Shown here in pieces: positions 35,587 through 44,979 of a DNA stretch of 64,000 bases. The first letter of the stretch is position 1. Each line of letters begins with the position of its first letter. Origin of the DNA: Nonlabens sp. (lineage in GTDB: Bacteria > Bacteroidota > Bacteroidia > Flavobacteriales > Flavobacteriaceae); assembly GCA_020630715.1 (NCBI GenBank), contig JAHDIQ010000008.1:1-64000 (forward strand), read 5' to 3'. The notes beneath the pieces were generated by a model that was not told the DNA's origin, made no database searches, and was given only the letters and a program-made list of their open reading frames with translations. A program made the position numbers and the translations under genes.

Positions 35587-35619
35587 AAAAAGCCTGCTCA
35601 AATGAATAAGCAGGCTTTT
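35587..35619. terminator. bidirectional terminator
   Basis: Stem AAAAGCCTGCT/AGCAGGCTTTT with a loop of about 11 nt and A/T runs on both sides, between the converging unknown secreted-protein gene and the PPIase gene. Confidence 0.88.
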
Positions 35620-35641
35620 GAATAACTAGGTAAGTATGTTC

Positions 35642-37756
35642 TTAATAGAACGTTGCTCTATTATCTGTGATTTTCATTGATTTTTTAAGTGCTTCTACTA
35701 GCTGTGATGTAGCCGCATTTGCGGTACGTTGTGCTAGCTCATTTGCATCACTCGTATAATTTTGTAGATCTGGAGCTTTTTCAATTCCAGTTACTTTTAC
35801 TACAAATACACCTTTCTCGCCTATTACTGGTTTTGACGTTGCGCCTTCTGCGATTCCAAAAGCAGTTCCCACTACAACAGGCTCTTCACCTACACCAGGA
35901 ATCATAGGGCTTTTACGATTAACAGCGGCTGCAGTCCTTACGGTTGTGTTTTGGTTCTTAGCGATTTCATTGATATCACTAGCAGTAATCTTGTCTAGTA
36001 TTAACGCCGCTTTCTTTTTATTACGTAAGATAGGAGTAACCGTTAGACTTGCATCTTCTGGACTCATCATACCAGCTTCACTTTTCTTAGTAACTTGAAC
36101 TAATACATATCCAGTAGGAGTTTCAAAACGATCTACGTCACCTACTTCTGTGTTTTCTTCAAATACCCATCTTACGATAGCTCTATTGCGTTCTAATCCT
36201 GGAAGGTTTTCATCTAATATTTTAAGACTATTCACTGGATTTACAGTTACTTTATATTCCTTTGCCAGATCTGCAAAATTTTCACGGTTTACAGCTTGTT
36301 GGAATTTTTGAACATTAGTAAATAGCTTTTTTCTAGTAGCTTTAGAAGCTTCTAATTCTTTAGCTACGGTAGCAAGTTGAATTGCTGGTAATGGATTTTT
36401 AGTTTCCTCTATGTAGATGATATGATACCCAAAACTAGATTCTGCGATACCGATGGTACCTTCTTTATTTTCAAATAAGAAATTGCGGTAACCTTCTGCA
36501 AGACTGCTGGCATTTCCACTATAAACTGTCCATCCTAGGTCTTCACCTTTGGCAAGCTCTTGATTATCTTTAAAGTATTCCCATTTAGATAAGTATCTAG
36601 ATTTATTAGATCCTATGGTGTTTAATATGCTATCAGCTAGTTTTTCTGCATCTTCCTTAGTACGAGTAGCAGTAGAACGTTGCGCACCATTATATGATAC
36701 TAAAATATGTCTATTCTTTACACTGTCCATGATTGTTTTCTTAGCTTCTAGCTTTGAAATTTTCACGTATTCACCATCTACGTAAGGACCAAATGATTTT
36801 CCTGCCTCGTAGGTTCCTGCAACTTGAGCTCCTGCTGGTAGTTTAGATACTAAAGTAAATGCATCAGAATAAGGAATATCTGAGTTTGCATTTACAAATT
36901 CCTTTACATCTGTTACATCGTTTAATCCTAGAACGTCTTCTCTTTGTTTAGTAGCTTTATTATAAGCTTCTTGAGTATAAAGAAGTTTTAATAAATCTTC
37001 TCTAAGTTTAGCTTTATCCTCTTCAGATGCTTTTTCTTCAAAAAATACATACTGTACATCTCTTTGTGCTTCAACCTCAAATTCTGACTCGTGATTTGAG
37101 ATATAGTTTTGAATTTCTGACTTAGAAACTTCTACTAATGAATCTGCTATTGTGGTATAAGGAACGTTTACAAAATTAAACGTACGAGTATCATTTGCTA
37201 GACGGTATTCTAATTCACCATCTGCCTGAGTACCTATAATTCCAGATTTAAGTAAATTAAAAAACTGCTGTTGCTTTACTTGATCTTTAATATTAGCTAC
37301 TGCTGGTAACCATATTTGATTATACCAGTTAGGATCTGTTTCTTTTCTGTTAGTAACATAAGTATTCATGGCAACTTCAGAAAACTGACCGTTTTGATCC
37401 TGAAAGTTTACTTCACCAGCAAATGAACGACTGATCTGTTCTTTTATAGCTTCTTCTGATGCATCTATACCAGCGGCTTCTATTTGTGCTTTAAGAACGG
37501 CACCTCTAACTTCTGAATTCCAGACAGAGTTTACTGCTTGAACGGTAGATAAGTTAGGGCTGTTTTGCATCATGTTTTCTACACGTCTAGAAAATGCAAT
37601 ACGATCTATTTCTGAATCACCTACAACACCTAGTGTCGCATCCTTTGATGCGCCATTAGAAGTTAATAATCCTTGAATAATGAATGCAAATAATGCCAGT
37701 GCTATTACCAGAATAAGGATTAATCCTTGTGATCTAATTTTACCTAATATGGCCAT
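35642..37756 (-). CDS. PpiD/SurA-type periplasmic peptidyl-prolyl isomerase
   Basis: This is a membrane-anchored periplasmic chaperone of about 704 residues. A single N-terminal helix (LILILVIALALFAFIIQGLL, about 12-31) anchors it. A SurA_N-like domain follows (about 40-180). Then come a parvulin-type rotamase domain near 345-455 (RHILVSYNG, EDAEKLADSIL, EDLGW, FGYHIIYIEE), a second, weaker PPIC-like region and a C-terminal tail. It probably helps fold outer-membrane and type IX cargo proteins. It is the distal gene of the coaX-lptC operon direction, separated from the CNNM gene by 165 bp that contain a palindrome. Confidence 0.9.
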   Translation of the reverse strand: MAILGKIRSQGLILILVIALALFAFIIQGLLTSNGASKDATLGVVGDSEIDRIAFSRRVENMMQNSPNLSTVQAVNSVWNSEVRGAVLKAQIEAAGIDASEEAIKEQISRSFAGEVNFQDQNGQFSEVAMNTYVTNRKETDPNWYNQIWLPAVANIKDQVKQQQFFNLLKSGIIGTQADGELEYRLANDTRTFNFVNVPYTTIADSLVEVSKSEIQNYISNHESEFEVEAQRDVQYVFFEEKASEEDKAKLREDLLKLLYTQEAYNKATKQREDVLGLNDVTDVKEFVNANSDIPYSDAFTLVSKLPAGAQVAGTYEAGKSFGPYVDGEYVKISKLEAKKTIMDSVKNRHILVSYNGAQRSTATRTKEDAEKLADSILNTIGSNKSRYLSKWEYFKDNQELAKGEDLGWTVYSGNASSLAEGYRNFLFENKEGTIGIAESSFGYHIIYIEETKNPLPAIQLATVAKELEASKATRKKLFTNVQKFQQAVNRENFADLAKEYKVTVNPVNSLKILDENLPGLERNRAIVRWVFEENTEVGDVDRFETPTGYVLVQVTKKSEAGMMSPEDASLTVTPILRNKKKAALILDKITASDINEIAKNQNTTVRTAAAVNRKSPMIPGVGEEPVVVGTAFGIAEGATSKPVIGEKGVFVVKVTGIEKAPDLQNYTSDANELAQRTANAATSQLVEALKKSMKITDNRATFY

Positions 37757-37851
37757 TGTAATTGGTTTAGATTTTTGTGAGGGCGAAAATAGTGTTTTCT
37801 GCCTAATTATTAAAGCACAAATGATGCTTTATGACTGTGTTGGTGGTGATT

Positions 37852-37875
37852 ATTTCGCTTTCGCGAAAGCGAAAT
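37852..37875. repeat. extended palindrome (24 bp) upstream of the PPIase gene
   Basis: The 14-bp core at 37857-37870 is extended to 24 bp of perfect symmetry, the longest of the cores that match the consensus exactly. It sits about 95 bp before the PPIase start codon. Confidence 0.95.
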
Positions 37876-37921
37876 TCAAAAACCTATTCTAATCTTAGAG
37901 ATTTGTATGATTAAAAGGTGC

Positions 37922-39190
37922 CTAATCTAAATCCAAAACCTCGAGATGGACTAGGTCAATTTTATTATTTGAAGTCTCTAAAATGGTGAATTTAAATTGT
38001 TCTATTTTAACTACGTCGCCTTCTTCTGGAATACCTTCTGTCTGGAAAACGATCAATCCACCTAGGGTTTCATACTGCTCGCTTTCTGGCAATTCCAGTT
38101 TATGATTTTCATTAATCTGATCTACTTCTAGTCGAGCACTAAGTTTATATTCTAGGTCATTAATTTTTGAATCAATAAGAAGATCGTTGTCATGTTCATC
38201 TTCTATTTCACCAAATAGCTCTTCAACGATATCCTCTACCGTAATGAGACCAGAAGTTCCACCATATTCATCTAGTACGATAGCAATGCTCATGCGTTTT
38301 TTAATCAGTAGATTAAGAACGTCTTTTGCCAGCATGGTTTCTGGCACATTAATGACATCTCTTTTAATTACAGATAGTGATGATGGTGATTTGAATAGGT
38401 CAAAACTATGTACATAACCTGTAATATCATCAATAGTATCGCTATGTACTAATATTTTAGAAAGGCCTGTGGTGACAAATAGCTTTCCTAATTCTTTCAT
38501 GGGAATATCTTCTAAAACAGATATCATTTCTGTGCGTGGCACCATGACCTCGCGTGCTTTTACATCTCCAAAATCTAGCGCATTCTGAAAAATCTGTATC
38601 TCACTATCTACATCATCTTGTTCTTGAGCACTTTCCATTTGCTCTGTAATGTAATTTCCTAATTCTACTTTTGAAAAGGATAACTGGATCTGGTCACCAT
38701 CTGTTTTAAAAAAGGTGCGTAAAAAGAAATCTGATATGGTGATACAAAACCATGAAATAGGCCAGAAGATGAGGTAAAAGATATAGGCTGGAATGGCAAA
38801 AAACTTAAGAAGTTCATTTGCGTAAATCTGGAAAAACACTTTGGGTAAAAACTCTGCTGTGAGTAAAATTACTAATGTGGAAATAAGTGTTTGTACTAAT
38901 AATTGTAATCCCTGTGTAAGATCTAAATATGGTGTAATGATTTCATTTGTGATCAGATCACCCATAAAAATTCCGTAGATTACTAAGGTGATGCTATTTC
39001 CTATAAGCATTGAAATGATGAACTTAGATGGTCTAGCAGTAAGTCTACGTAGTACACGACCTATAATATCATCCTGTCGCTTTTCTAATTCTATATGAAT
39101 TTTATTAGATGATACATAGGCGATTTCCATTCCTGAGAAAAAGGCACTCAGAACTAGCATGGCGCTTATAAGAAGTATCGTCGATATCAT
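37922..39190 (-). CDS. CNNM/CBS-domain (hemolysin C/CorC-like) membrane protein
   Basis: This 422-residue protein has an N-terminal DUF21 (CNNM) membrane domain ([23 protein letters not shown], and three further helices up to about 150). Two CBS domains follow at about 205-325 ([35 protein letters not shown]). The C-terminal CorC_HlyC domain is at about 340-420. Such proteins act in Mg2+ or Co2+ efflux and membrane homeostasis. The gliding protein GldE has a related layout, so GldE-like is possible. No gldD neighbour is seen. Confidence 0.88.
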   Translation of the reverse strand: MISTILLISAMLVLSAFFSGMEIAYVSSNKIHIELEKRQDDIIGRVLRRLTARPSKFIISMLIGNSITLVIYGIFMGDLITNEIITPYLDLTQGLQLLVQTLISTLVILLTAEFLPKVFFQIYANELLKFFAIPAYIFYLIFWPISWFCITISDFFLRTFFKTDGDQIQLSFSKVELGNYITEQMESAQEQDDVDSEIQIFQNALDFGDVKAREVMVPRTEMISVLEDIPMKELGKLFVTTGLSKILVHSDTIDDITGYVHSFDLFKSPSSLSVIKRDVINVPETMLAKDVLNLLIKKRMSIAIVLDEYGGTSGLITVEDIVEELFGEIEDEHDNDLLIDSKINDLEYKLSARLEVDQINENHKLELPESEQYETLGGLIVFQTEGIPEEGDVVKIEQFKFTILETSNNKIDLVHLEVLDLD

Positions 39191-39200
39191 TTAGGATGAT

Positions 39201-39407
39201 CTATTTGCGATCATTATCGCCTTGTCGTTCTTCAAATTTACGAATGTATCGCCTTCTAAAGAAAAACATGAATAAGGTAAGCGCACCCATCGCCCATAAA
39301 ATATAAGCCATGGTAGGAGCGTTTTCATACTCATAAAAACCACGTACGATAAAGAATATGGAGAAAGCGATGTAAGCGTACTGAAAGTATTTAAAGAAGT
39401 TTTTCAC
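39201..39407 (-). CDS. small two-helix membrane protein
   Basis: This 68-residue protein has two hydrophobic segments at about 8-24 and 33-50, followed by a charged C-terminal tail (RRRYIRKFEERQGDNDRK). It sits in a tight operon between lptC (12 bp) and the CNNM gene (10 bp), which supports a real gene. Function unknown. Confidence 0.75.
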   Translation of the reverse strand: MKNFFKYFQYAYIAFSIFFIVRGFYEYENAPTMAYILWAMGALTLFMFFFRRRYIRKFEERQGDNDRK

Positions 39408-39419
39408 GTTGTGTGTGTT

Positions 39420-39989
39420 TTATAATTTAGGCTGTCTATAAAATTGATCGCGACTATTGCGCACTTGTACGATGGTTAAATCTTCATTTCCATCTAATTT
39501 ATTTCCAGCTTTCATACCACCATCAAATGTAATGACAAATTCTTCATCAGTAAAAATCCACTGATTTTTTTGATCCCAGTATAATTGTTCACCCATAAAG
39601 GTATTGCCGTCTGCATTTGTGATGATGACATTACCTTTTAAGTCTATTAATTTAGATTCGTCATAAAGGATTCCATAATTAGCCGTTATGGTTGTTGTGA
39701 TGCTAGTGTCTATTTTACTCTCGTAAATAGTGACGTCTATACCGTCTGGAAATTCAGTATAGGGATAACTATCGTTTGAGAAATCTAGCATTTTATCGCC
39801 ACTTAATTTCATTTTTATATAACCACTATCTGTATGTTTTAATAGCATTTTTTCAACTTCACCTATAGGTTCATTAGAGGTGAGTTGCATTTTTTGAATT
39901 GCCTTAAGATTATCGTCACAAGAGGATAAAACACAAATCACGGCCGCAGCCGTGATTATAATTTTAAATATGTGAATCAATAACTTCAT
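39420..39989 (-). CDS. lptC: LPS export periplasmic protein LptC
   Basis: LptC bridges the LptB2FG ATPase and the periplasmic LptA in lipopolysaccharide export. The 189-residue protein shows a lipobox (VLSSC, Cys24) and a beta-jellyroll region with MLDFSNDSYPYTEFPDGIDVTIYE and GNVIITNADGNTFMGEQLYWDQ, which are typical of Bacteroidota LptC. The start touches the stop of the TPR gene upstream. No LptA is adjacent. Confidence 0.88.
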   Translation of the reverse strand: MKLLIHIFKIIITAAAVICVLSSCDDNLKAIQKMQLTSNEPIGEVEKMLLKHTDSGYIKMKLSGDKMLDFSNDSYPYTEFPDGIDVTIYESKIDTSITTTITANYGILYDESKLIDLKGNVIITNADGNTFMGEQLYWDQKNQWIFTDEEFVITFDGGMKAGNKLDGNEDLTIVQVRNSRDQFYRQPKL

Positions 39990-41353
39990 TATAGATTAGG
40001 AACTCTTACAGATTCACCTACCCAGCAGTTAAAACTAATCCTGTCGCCTTGACTATATTGCTTGTTTAAAAATATGTCCTGAGCTCCAGGCGCACGACCT
40101 TTGTACGCAGCAACTGTTTTTGCAGAGGTACTCTTTAACGATACGTCCACGCGTCCTGCTTTTTCTGCCCATCTAGCTGCAATCCAGTTTACGGCTCTTT
40201 TTTCAAAAGGAGTAGATCCACAACTGTTTGCACTGGTGGCGATCATATTAGCTATTCTTAAGTATGGCAAGCCAAAAGACGGTTTAATCTCTGTAGCCAG
40301 CATATAATTCTTCTTTGCGTTTGAGAATTGTCCAGCACCTTTATATAATTCACCTTTTTTGTAGTAAATCCTTGCTTTACTTTCGTTATCAGCTCCTAGA
40401 GATATTGCTTGATCCCAATACTGGAATTTTTCTTCTTTACTTGTAGCAATATTACCTAATCCATAAGCGGTTTTCCAGCTAGGTTTAAGTACGTGTAAAG
40501 CTTTTACAGATTTTACGTATAATGGATCGCTAGTACATTCTTTAGATTGCATTCTTCTTAACACATTGCTCAGCCATTTTTCATCACTTTGTTTTGCATC
40601 AAACTCTGCATTATAAAGTGGGATTAATTTATCACAATCTGCTAATTGTCCTAAAGTTCCATTAACGCTTTTCATTACGATACCATAGTTTTTCAGGTTT
40701 TTTTCCTGATTTTCAATGGTTTTTTCTTCTTTATCTGTAATTTCTCCTTCTGCCTTTTTATCTAATAATTTAGAAACTATTGCAGATCTTTCATCTTGAA
40801 CATTTTCAATTTGAGAAGTAAGTCTATCGTATATATCAAATAAGCTTTGAAGATCTATTTTGTTTACTTTATACTCTTTTTCTGCAAGTTTGAAATAGGT
40901 GATCATTCCATTAGGGTCTGTGAAGTTGTCAGGATCTTTTGTGAATACATCTTCTAGCATAAGAAATTGATCTGTTTGCGTTCCTTGCTTGTATTTATAC
41001 ATGACACGAGCTAACTCGATCTTTTTCTTGCTTACGTTTACCTTACCAGGGAATTTTTCAATTTGCCCTTTAAGCATATTCATTAAACCGTTGATGTTTT
41101 CTTGTTCATCACCGGTTTTATTTTTCAATCTATTTTCATAAATGATTTCTCCATACTGGTAAATTGCAGCGCTTGCGTCAGGGCATTTTTCTACAAGACT
41201 ACTTAATTGTTTGTAAGCTTCGTCATAATTCTTTGCTTTTGCGTTTTCTGCAAATATGCTTAAAACGACATTACAATCTCCAGAATCTTGCGCTTTCGCG
41301 AAAGCGAAACTCATTAGAGCTGTTAAAGTTAAAAGGGTAGTTTTAATTCTCAT
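39989..41353 (-). CDS. secreted tetratricopeptide-repeat protein
   Basis: This is an exported helical-repeat protein of about 454 residues. The signal peptide is MRIKTTLLTLTALMSFAFAKAQ. The TPR-like units are scattered, with DEAYKQLSSLVEKCPDASAAIYQYGEI near the start and ESKARIYYKKGELYKGAGQFSNAKKNYMLATEI near the end. A central coiled segment (about 185-230) is rich in Lys and Glu. The ATG at 41353 is preferred to one 14 codons earlier, because it opens the signal peptide. The palindrome at 41292 encodes FAKA at the signal-peptidase site. Co-transcribed with the beta-barrel protein gene upstream (14-bp gap) and lptC downstream. Confidence 0.8.
   Translation of the reverse strand: MRIKTTLLTLTALMSFAFAKAQDSGDCNVVLSIFAENAKAKNYDEAYKQLSSLVEKCPDASAAIYQYGEIIYENRLKNKTGDEQENINGLMNMLKGQIEKFPGKVNVSKKKIELARVMYKYKQGTQTDQFLMLEDVFTKDPDNFTDPNGMITYFKLAEKEYKVNKIDLQSLFDIYDRLTSQIENVQDERSAIVSKLLDKKAEGEITDKEEKTIENQEKNLKNYGIVMKSVNGTLGQLADCDKLIPLYNAEFDAKQSDEKWLSNVLRRMQSKECTSDPLYVKSVKALHVLKPSWKTAYGLGNIATSKEEKFQYWDQAISLGADNESKARIYYKKGELYKGAGQFSNAKKNYMLATEIKPSFGLPYLRIANMIATSANSCGSTPFEKRAVNWIAARWAEKAGRVDVSLKSTSAKTVAAYKGRAPGAQDIFLNKQYSQGDRISFNCWVGESVRVPNL
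41292..41305. repeat. 14-bp palindrome GCTTTCGCGAAAGC, in the signal-peptide codons of the TPR protein
   Basis: Perfect copy, read as Ala-Phe-Ala-Lys-Ala followed by Gln. This is the probable signal-peptidase I cleavage motif (A-x-A). Confidence 0.97.
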
Positions 41354-41367
41354 GGTACTATTTTTAT

Positions 41368-42615
41368 TTAACGATATTTCAATTTTTGGAACCACTTGTC
41401 GTTAAGCGATAATCCGATAGAAATTGAAAAGAAATCTTCTTTTATTAATCCATTTGTAGTTGTCCCGCGCTGTCCATATTCAAAACTGAAGTTTGCGTTT
41501 GAAAAAGCACTAGTTTGTCCTACAGGTAAACTCATTCCAAAAGACATGCCAAACTCTGTGATGTCCTGTCCATTGATATTCAATCCAGTTTCATCATATC
41601 TTATTCCTGCACGATATGTGATGCGATTCCAGTAGCTTGTGATGCTGTTATAGTCTGGAATGTAATAACCACCTAGACGATATGAGTTAGAATCTGTGAA
41701 TTGCGTTGCTGCTGGAGAAAAACTACGATTTGTACTTACACTGGTCCCACGATTAGTATATTCTGCACCTAGGAACCATTTTAAGCGCTGTCCATAACCT
41801 ATTCCTAAAGTTAGTTCTGATGGAAGTTGGAATTTTTCACTACTTTCTTCTAATTGCTGGGTGTTAGATAAAAACTCTGAAATTCCCACTAGTGTTACAT
41901 TAGATATGGTGCGATTGTTAGTTGCTGTTATGTCACTTTGTGGAGAATAAGTAGCCGCTAGTTGAATTTCACGACTTTCTGATAATAATTTAGAGTAATG
42001 GAGTCCCAGATTCCATGAAAGACCACTGAAGTCTGAATCGTTAGTTTCATTAGTCCCTAATTGAACGCCTTCTAAAACTACGGTAGAGCTGTTGTTTTCT
42101 TCTCCAAAGTTGTAACGCACTTCTGCACCTATGCTTAGTCCTTCTATAATATTAGCGCCTAGTGAGAAATAAGCTCTGTTTAATCCACCACGCCCTTCAA
42201 AATTAGTAAAAGTGTTGTCGTCTATTCCACCTATGCGATAGCCTACAGATTGAAATGGAACTAGTCCAAAACCAAACGCTGCTTTTCTACTTAAAGGAAT
42301 TCCTATACTTACGTATTCTACGGTAGTGTTGTTAAAGGAGTCATTTAATGTTCCATCAGTAGCCCAGTTTTCTGTGTGTGTCGCTCCAATAGCATACGTG
42401 GTTAATCGTAAGTTACCATATGCGGCTGGATTACGCAAGTTGATGTGAATACTATCGCTGTAGGTTCTAATAGATCCCATAGCTCTATTTTCTATAGTGC
42501 CTTTAAAAGTTTGTTGCCCTAGACCAAAAAATGAGTAAGGTGATGAAGTACGTTGTTGCGCTATAGCGTTAAAACCTATAAATGCTACAATAACGATTAA
42601 AAAACTTCTTATCAT
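41368..42615 (-). CDS. outer-membrane beta-barrel protein of unknown function
   Basis: This 415-residue exported protein (signal MIRSFLIVIVAFIGFNAIAQQ) has alternating-polarity strands typical of a beta barrel. The LRNPAAYGNLRLTTYA start resembles the FadL/PorV-type barrels of Bacteroidota. It ends in a short strand with an aromatic residue (SIGLSLNDKWFQKLKYR). It overlaps coaX by 4 bp (ATGA), so it is translationally coupled. Function not recognised. Its constant company with lptC suggests an envelope role. Confidence 0.75.
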   Translation of the reverse strand: MIRSFLIVIVAFIGFNAIAQQRTSSPYSFFGLGQQTFKGTIENRAMGSIRTYSDSIHINLRNPAAYGNLRLTTYAIGATHTENWATDGTLNDSFNNTTVEYVSIGIPLSRKAAFGFGLVPFQSVGYRIGGIDDNTFTNFEGRGGLNRAYFSLGANIIEGLSIGAEVRYNFGEENNSSTVVLEGVQLGTNETNDSDFSGLSWNLGLHYSKLLSESREIQLAATYSPQSDITATNNRTISNVTLVGISEFLSNTQQLEESSEKFQLPSELTLGIGYGQRLKWFLGAEYTNRGTSVSTNRSFSPAATQFTDSNSYRLGGYYIPDYNSITSYWNRITYRAGIRYDETGLNINGQDITEFGMSFGMSLPVGQTSAFSNANFSFEYGQRGTTTNGLIKEDFFSISIGLSLNDKWFQKLKYR

Positions 42616-43343
42616 AAGTTCTTGTTGTAAGTATATAAATTATAGATGCCGTGAAGCATCAAAAAAGGCGTGGCAAAGAAACGGTTTTTTAGTCGAGTTG
42701 ACAAGATCTGTGCATCGCCACCTGTCATAAAAACGTTTAGTTTTTTATTTTGTTTTCTGTAATACTTAATTAATCCTTTGATTTCAAATTGTAAACCGTT
42801 AAGAATACCACTGTGTATGGAGTTTGCGGTGCTGTTTCCTGTTATTTCTGTTGATTTCACTGCTTCTAATAACGGTAGATTTGCAGTGTAATTATGTAAT
42901 GATTCATAACGTAATCTTAAACCTGGAGAAATTGCACCACCTTTATAGTGTTTCAACTCATCTATGTAGTCATAGGTGACGCAAGTACCTGCGTCAATAA
43001 TTAATACAGGTTCATAATTTGTAATGGAGCATAGCGCGCCAGCGACGAGAGCAATTCTGTCATTACCTAATGTATTACTTTGGTAGTCATTTTTAAATGG
43101 AAGCTTAATCGTGTGATTTACTTCAAATAATTTGAAATGTGATGTCAGATAGTTTTTACATTCTACTGGGAAGTTGCCTACTACGCATAATGCTGCATCT
43201 TTTAATGTATCGTACTCTTCCAGGAGTTCATTACAACTAGCAATAAAGTTGGACGCATCGCATCTAAGTATTGTTTCGATTTTCTCGTGATTCATCACGG
43301 CCATTTTTATAGCTGTGTTGCCTACGTCTATAACTAAGATCAT
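42612..43343 (-). CDS. coaX: type III pantothenate kinase
   Basis: CoaX phosphorylates pantothenate, the first step of coenzyme A synthesis. It belongs to the ASKHA fold. The protein of about 243 residues shows phosphate-1 VIDVGNTAIKMAV, substrate-site GNDRIALVAGAL, phosphate-2 IIDAGTCVTYDYI with GGAISPGLRLRYESLH, and adenosine motif MTGGDAQIL. The ATG at 43343 is preferred, since the 13 earlier codons are not conserved in the family. First gene of the operon running to the PPIase. Confidence 0.94.
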   Translation of the reverse strand: MILVIDVGNTAIKMAVMNHEKIETILRCDASNFIASCNELLEEYDTLKDAALCVVGNFPVECKNYLTSHFKLFEVNHTIKLPFKNDYQSNTLGNDRIALVAGALCSITNYEPVLIIDAGTCVTYDYIDELKHYKGGAISPGLRLRYESLHNYTANLPLLEAVKSTEITGNSTANSIHSGILNGLQFEIKGLIKYYRKQNKKLNVFMTGGDAQILSTRLKNRFFATPFLMLHGIYNLYTYNKNL

Positions 43344-43484
43344 AACTTTAAATGTTGCGGGATGTCGCCTTAAGTGATACAATTAAATAATCATTACTTA
43401 AGTTTTGCATTGTCACTGATTCATCTCACAATTAAGATGATAAATATAGCTTTACTGTGATTTATAAATGTTATAACTAACAAA

Positions 43485-43511
43485 AAACCCGATTCTAAAA
43501 GAATCGGGTTT
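43485..43511 (-). terminator. terminator after tRNA-Phe
   Basis: Perfect 11-bp stem AAACCCGATTC/GAATCGGGTTT with a TAAAA loop. On the minus strand it is followed by a T run, at the 3' side of tRNA-Phe. Confidence 0.88.
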
Positions 43512-43517
43512 AAAAGG

Positions 43518-43590
43518 TGGTACCTCCAGGAATCGAACCAGGGACACAAGGATTTTCAGTCCTTTGCTCTACCAACTGAGCTAAGGTACC
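43518..43590 (-). tRNA. tRNA-Phe (GAA anticodon)
   Basis: A 73-nt cloverleaf. Acceptor GGTACCT/AGGTACC, D arm GCTCAGTTGGTAGAGC, anticodon stem AAGGA/TCCTT with loop CTGAAAA (anticodon GAA), T arm CCTGGTTCGATTCCTGG, discriminator A. The following bases are CC but not the full CCA. A terminator follows at 43485-43511. Confidence 0.97.
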
Positions 43591-43609
43591 TTTTGCTCTA
43601 AAGCGGTGG

Positions 43610-43617
43610 CAAATTTA
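43610..43617 (-). promoter_or_regulatory. -7 promoter element of tRNA-Phe
   Basis: On the minus strand TAAATTTG matches TAnnTTTG, 19 bp before the tRNA 5' end. The -33 is weak. Confidence 0.55.
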
Positions 43618-43657
43618 CATAAATATATTTTTGCTAAAAGATTTTTGAGTATTTTTT

Positions 43658-44914
43658 TTAAAATAATTCGAGAACTCGTTCTAGAGCCATTCCTCTAGAT
43701 CCTTTTAGTAATAAAATACCCTTCATATCATTTAGGATCTTTTTATTTTTCTTAAAACTATCAAAGTCTTTATACTTTATTACATCTTTAGTTGAGATGT
43801 CATAGAAGTTCTCACCTATTAAGTGAATGTTTGTAATGCCTAATTCTAATGCAAGGGATGCTATTTTATGATGCTCTTTTGATGCGTATGATCCTAATTC
43901 AAACATATCTCCTAGAATGGCTGTCTTAGGATTATCAGACTGTAACGCTAAGTTTTTTAATGCTGCTTCCATACTATTAGGATTTGCATTATAGGCATCC
44001 AGTATGATTTTAAGTCCATTCTTTTCTACTATTTGAGATCTGTTATTAGTAGGTAGATAGTTTTCTATACCTTTAAGAATGTTGTTTTGTAAAATATGGA
44101 ATATTTCACCTACCGTTGCGGCTAGCAAAATATTTTGATAATTGTAGGCGCCTGTTAATTGTGAACTACAGACTTCACCTTTAAACTTGAATTTTAAAAA
44201 GGGTTCTGCTTTTAAAAGTTGACTTTCTGTTGTTGTAAGTATGCGCTTGATACCTGATGATCTTTTGATTTGTTCCTCATCCCAGCTTCCTACAATTACT
44301 GTTTTATTGTGCTTTCTTAGGTTTTCGTATAATTCGCTTTTACCTATTTTGATGTTTTCTTCACTTCCAAATCCTTCTAGGTGTGCTTTTCCATAATTAG
44401 TTATTAAACCGTAATCTGGAAGCGCTATCGCTGCAAGAGCTTCTATCTCTTTCATGTGATTTGCACCCATTTCTACTACACCTATCTCGGTGTTTTTAGT
44501 AAATGAAAGCAAGGTGAGCGGAACTCCTATATGATTGTTTAAATTACCTCTAGTCCCATTTACTTTAAATTGTGTACTTAGGATAGATATGATTAATTCT
44601 TTTGTAGTGGTCTTCCCATTACTTCCTGTAAGAGCTATTATTGGCGTTTTGAGAATTTTTCTGTGATAGGTTGCCAGTTCTTGTAAAAATGTAAGGCAAT
44701 CTTTTACTACAGTAACCTTTCTATTAGAGCTAAATCTATCATCATCGCTTACGGCATGTGAGGCACCATTTTCTAATGCTTTTTCAACATAAATGTTGCC
44801 ATTAAAGTTGTCACCAGTTAAAGCTATAAATAAGTTTCCTTTTTTAAGTGTTCTCGTATCTGTATTTACGCCAGTACTGTTTAAAAACACATTATTATAA
44901 AACGATGCTATCAT
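43658..44914 (-). CDS. murF: UDP-N-acetylmuramoyl-tripeptide--D-alanyl-D-alanine ligase
   Basis: MurF adds D-Ala-D-Ala to UDP-MurNAc-tripeptide, finishing the cytoplasmic peptidoglycan precursor. The 418-residue protein has the Mur substrate domain (VNTDTRTLKKGNLFIALTGDNFNGN), the ATP loop ALTGSNGKTTTKE, EMGANHMKEI, ILDAYNANPNSM and the C-terminal ILGDMFELG. All are characteristic of MurF. It lies alone between a terminator upstream and tRNA-Phe. Confidence 0.96.
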   Translation of the reverse strand: MIASFYNNVFLNSTGVNTDTRTLKKGNLFIALTGDNFNGNIYVEKALENGASHAVSDDDRFSSNRKVTVVKDCLTFLQELATYHRKILKTPIIALTGSNGKTTTKELIISILSTQFKVNGTRGNLNNHIGVPLTLLSFTKNTEIGVVEMGANHMKEIEALAAIALPDYGLITNYGKAHLEGFGSEENIKIGKSELYENLRKHNKTVIVGSWDEEQIKRSSGIKRILTTTESQLLKAEPFLKFKFKGEVCSSQLTGAYNYQNILLAATVGEIFHILQNNILKGIENYLPTNNRSQIVEKNGLKIILDAYNANPNSMEAALKNLALQSDNPKTAILGDMFELGSYASKEHHKIASLALELGITNIHLIGENFYDISTKDVIKYKDFDSFKKNKKILNDMKGILLLKGSRGMALERVLELF

Positions 44915-44930
44915 AAAATAGTTGCATTAA

Positions 44931-44956
44931 AAAAGCCCTTAAAAATAAGGGCTTTT
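44931..44956. terminator. bidirectional-looking terminator between gldJ and murF
   Basis: Stem AAAAGCCCTTA/TAAGGGCTTTT with a 4-nt loop. It ends gldJ (minus) upstream of murF. Confidence 0.88.
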
Positions 44957-44979
44957 GATATAAATAAAAACTAAGAATA

